A DNA stretch of 15,763 bases. Origin: Bacteroidota bacterium (GTDB lineage Bacteria; Bacteroidota; Bacteroidia; Bacteroidales; B39-G9). A program made the position numbers and the translations under genes. Below the pieces are notes generated by a model that was not told the DNA's origin, did not search any database, and was given only the letters and a program-made list of their open reading frames with translations. The DNA is taken from contig JAUVJB010000045.1 of assembly GCA_030592465.1 (NCBI GenBank), positions 1 through 15,763 on the forward strand. The letters are read 5' to 3'. Shown here piece after piece: positions 15,110 to 15,763 of this stretch (its first letter is position 1; every line of letters begins with the position of its first letter).

Positions 15110-15279
15110 TTGTCGATTATTACTTTAACATCATCATTTGATATTAACTTGCCTTCTTATGACTGTTTAATACCTTGTTCAACTTTTTCAATAAAAATCA
15201 ACTGATCAATAAGCTCATCAATTGTGAATGAATCAGGCAAGTTATCAATAGATTGCTTTACTTTATTTTTTGTTAGCAT
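15097..15279 (-). pseudogene. Antitoxin partner interrupted by an in-frame TAA
   Basis: Read from ATG at 15279 the frame gives MLTKNKVKQSIDNLPDSF and VEQGIKQS (40 residues), then TAA at 15157-15159, then EGKLISNDDVKVIIDKWSK to a TAG at 15097-15099. The second part fits the conserved C-terminal tail of small Bacteroidota antitoxins of this type (EGKxISxxxVKxxIxKW), so one base change (for example GAA or CAA to TAA) has split a 60-residue gene. No alternative start lies between the stop and the toxin. In such antitoxins the N-terminus usually makes the dimer or DNA contacts and the C-terminus wraps the toxin, so the truncated product should not neutralise it. Sequencing error and readthrough remain possible. 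Confidence 0.8.
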
Positions 15280-15304
15280 AGCGTATATTTTTTTGTAAAA
15301 AAAA

Positions 15305-15312
15305 CAAAATTA
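15305..15312 (-). promoter_or_regulatory. -7 box for the toxin-antitoxin pair
   Basis: On the minus strand TAATTTTG fits TAnnTTTG and ends 25 bases before the antitoxin start. A small inverted repeat GTTG/CAAC (15315-15318/15324-15327) overlaps the region upstream of it and could serve autoregulation. The -33 element is not evident. Confidence 0.35.
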
Positions 15313-15346
15313 TAGTTGTAATCCAACAAATATTTATCAATATACC

Positions 15347-15401
15347 AATTAGTCTGTCGTGAGCTTCGACATTCTTCATCATTAATAAAATGGCAATCGT
15401 T
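15347..15401 (-). pseudogene. Duplicated fragment of dnaE (PHP motif region)
   Basis: These 55 bases match 13809-13862 within dnaE, in the same orientation, with two substitutions and one inserted base. The source codes for the conserved PHP segment NDCHFINDEDAEAHDRLI. The copy reads NDCHFINDE and is then frameshifted by the insertion, so it is non-coding. Weaker similarity may continue on both sides (to about 15334 and 15460). It sits between the antitoxin promoter and the rpsP promoter. Confidence 0.85.
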
Positions 15402-15500
15402 AGGGGCAAAATAATTATTAGAGTTTATCTAAAGATAAATTGGTAAGTTGTTTTGCATAAAATACACAGATAAATAGTTTTATAAAATAAAATAATGTTT

Positions 15501-15508
15501 TATATTTG
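15501..15508 (+). promoter_or_regulatory. -7 promoter box of rpsP
   Basis: TATATTTG, followed by CA, is an exact TAnnTTTG match and ends 22 bases before the rpsP start codon, the ideal placement for a short-leader housekeeping promoter. No clean TTG lies at -33. Confidence 0.65.
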
Positions 15509-15530
15509 CACGAAATTTAAAAATAATAAT

Positions 15531-15763
15531 ATGCCTGTAAAAATCAGATTACAAAGACAAGGAAGGAAAAAAAGACCATTCTATCACGTAGTGATAGCAG
15601 ATAGCAGGGCGCCACGAGATGGTAAGTACATTGAAAGATTAGGTATTTATAATCCAAATACAAATCCTGCTACTATTGAAATAAATTTTGATAGGGCATT
15701 ATCGTGGCTACAAAAAGGAGCTCAACCAACAGACACATGTCGAGCTATTTTATCTTATAAAGG
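15531..15763 (+). CDS. rpsP: 30S ribosomal protein bS16, N-terminal part
   Basis: The frame from ATG 15531 runs off the window after 77 codons. It begins MPVKIRLQRQGRKKRPFYHV, followed by VIADSRAPRDGKYIERLG and IYNPNTNPATIEINFDRAL, then WLQKGAQPTDTCRAIL. This is the conserved bS16 core, a small-subunit assembly protein binding 16S rRNA. Bacteroidota bS16 usually carries a long lysine/alanine-rich C-terminal tail, which would lie outside. A -7 box lies 22 bases upstream, and the dnaE relic ends 130 bases upstream. Confidence 0.96.
   Translation, partial: MPVKIRLQRQGRKKRPFYHVVIADSRAPRDGKYIERLGIYNPNTNPATIEINFDRALSWLQKGAQPTDTCRAILSYK

Overview
The window is AT-rich bacterial DNA of Bacteroidota type, probably Bacteroidales or Marinilabiliales-like (inferred from gene content, not measured). 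Pointers are a DUF4296 lipoprotein, a PorT-like outer-membrane barrel, a dnaE-trxA pair, a maltose-phosphorylase operon fed by an MFS carrier, TAnnTTTG-type -7 promoter boxes, no Shine-Dalgarno sequences, and intergenic DNA packed with small hairpin repeats.

Layout. 1-339 is the end of a REP-associated tyrosine transposase (RAYT), followed by a cluster of small hairpins to about 510. 721-1092 is a DUF4296 lipoprotein. 1093-1891 is a gene-free block of decayed repeats. 1892-3892 holds ruvB and queG, 12 bases apart; the queG stop codon lies inside a two-hairpin repeat (3884-3917) that has a second copy at 3960-3993. 4072-4758 (minus) is an outer-membrane beta-barrel. 4841-5483 is a 643-bp element with perfect 26-bp terminal inverted repeats carrying a four-helix-bundle (S23/23S-IVS type) gene; that gene is broken by a 16-bp palindrome also found after queG. 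5484-6079 holds further hairpins, a LacI-type operator and a -7 box. 6080-10640 is a maltose operon: MFS importer, beta-phosphoglucomutase and GH65 maltose phosphorylase. 10651-14501 (minus) is dnaE then trxA, convergent with the maltose operon. 14810-15279 (minus) is a ParE/RelE toxin with a nonsense-interrupted antitoxin. A 55-bp decayed copy of part of dnaE lies at 15347-15401. 15531 to the right edge is the start of rpsP.

How the genes work together. The maltose genes form a complete cytoplasmic route: import, phosphorolysis to glucose plus beta-glucose-1-phosphate, and isomerisation to glucose-6-phosphate. ruvB, queG, dnaE, trxA and rpsP are housekeeping genes. The unusual content is between genes: a RAYT remnant, at least seven hairpins with GNA triloops all on the plus strand, palindromes invading gene ends and a gene body, and an IVS-like cassette outside rRNA. 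The best candidate for something undescribed is the cassette at 4841-5483 together with the palindrome that interrupts its gene.
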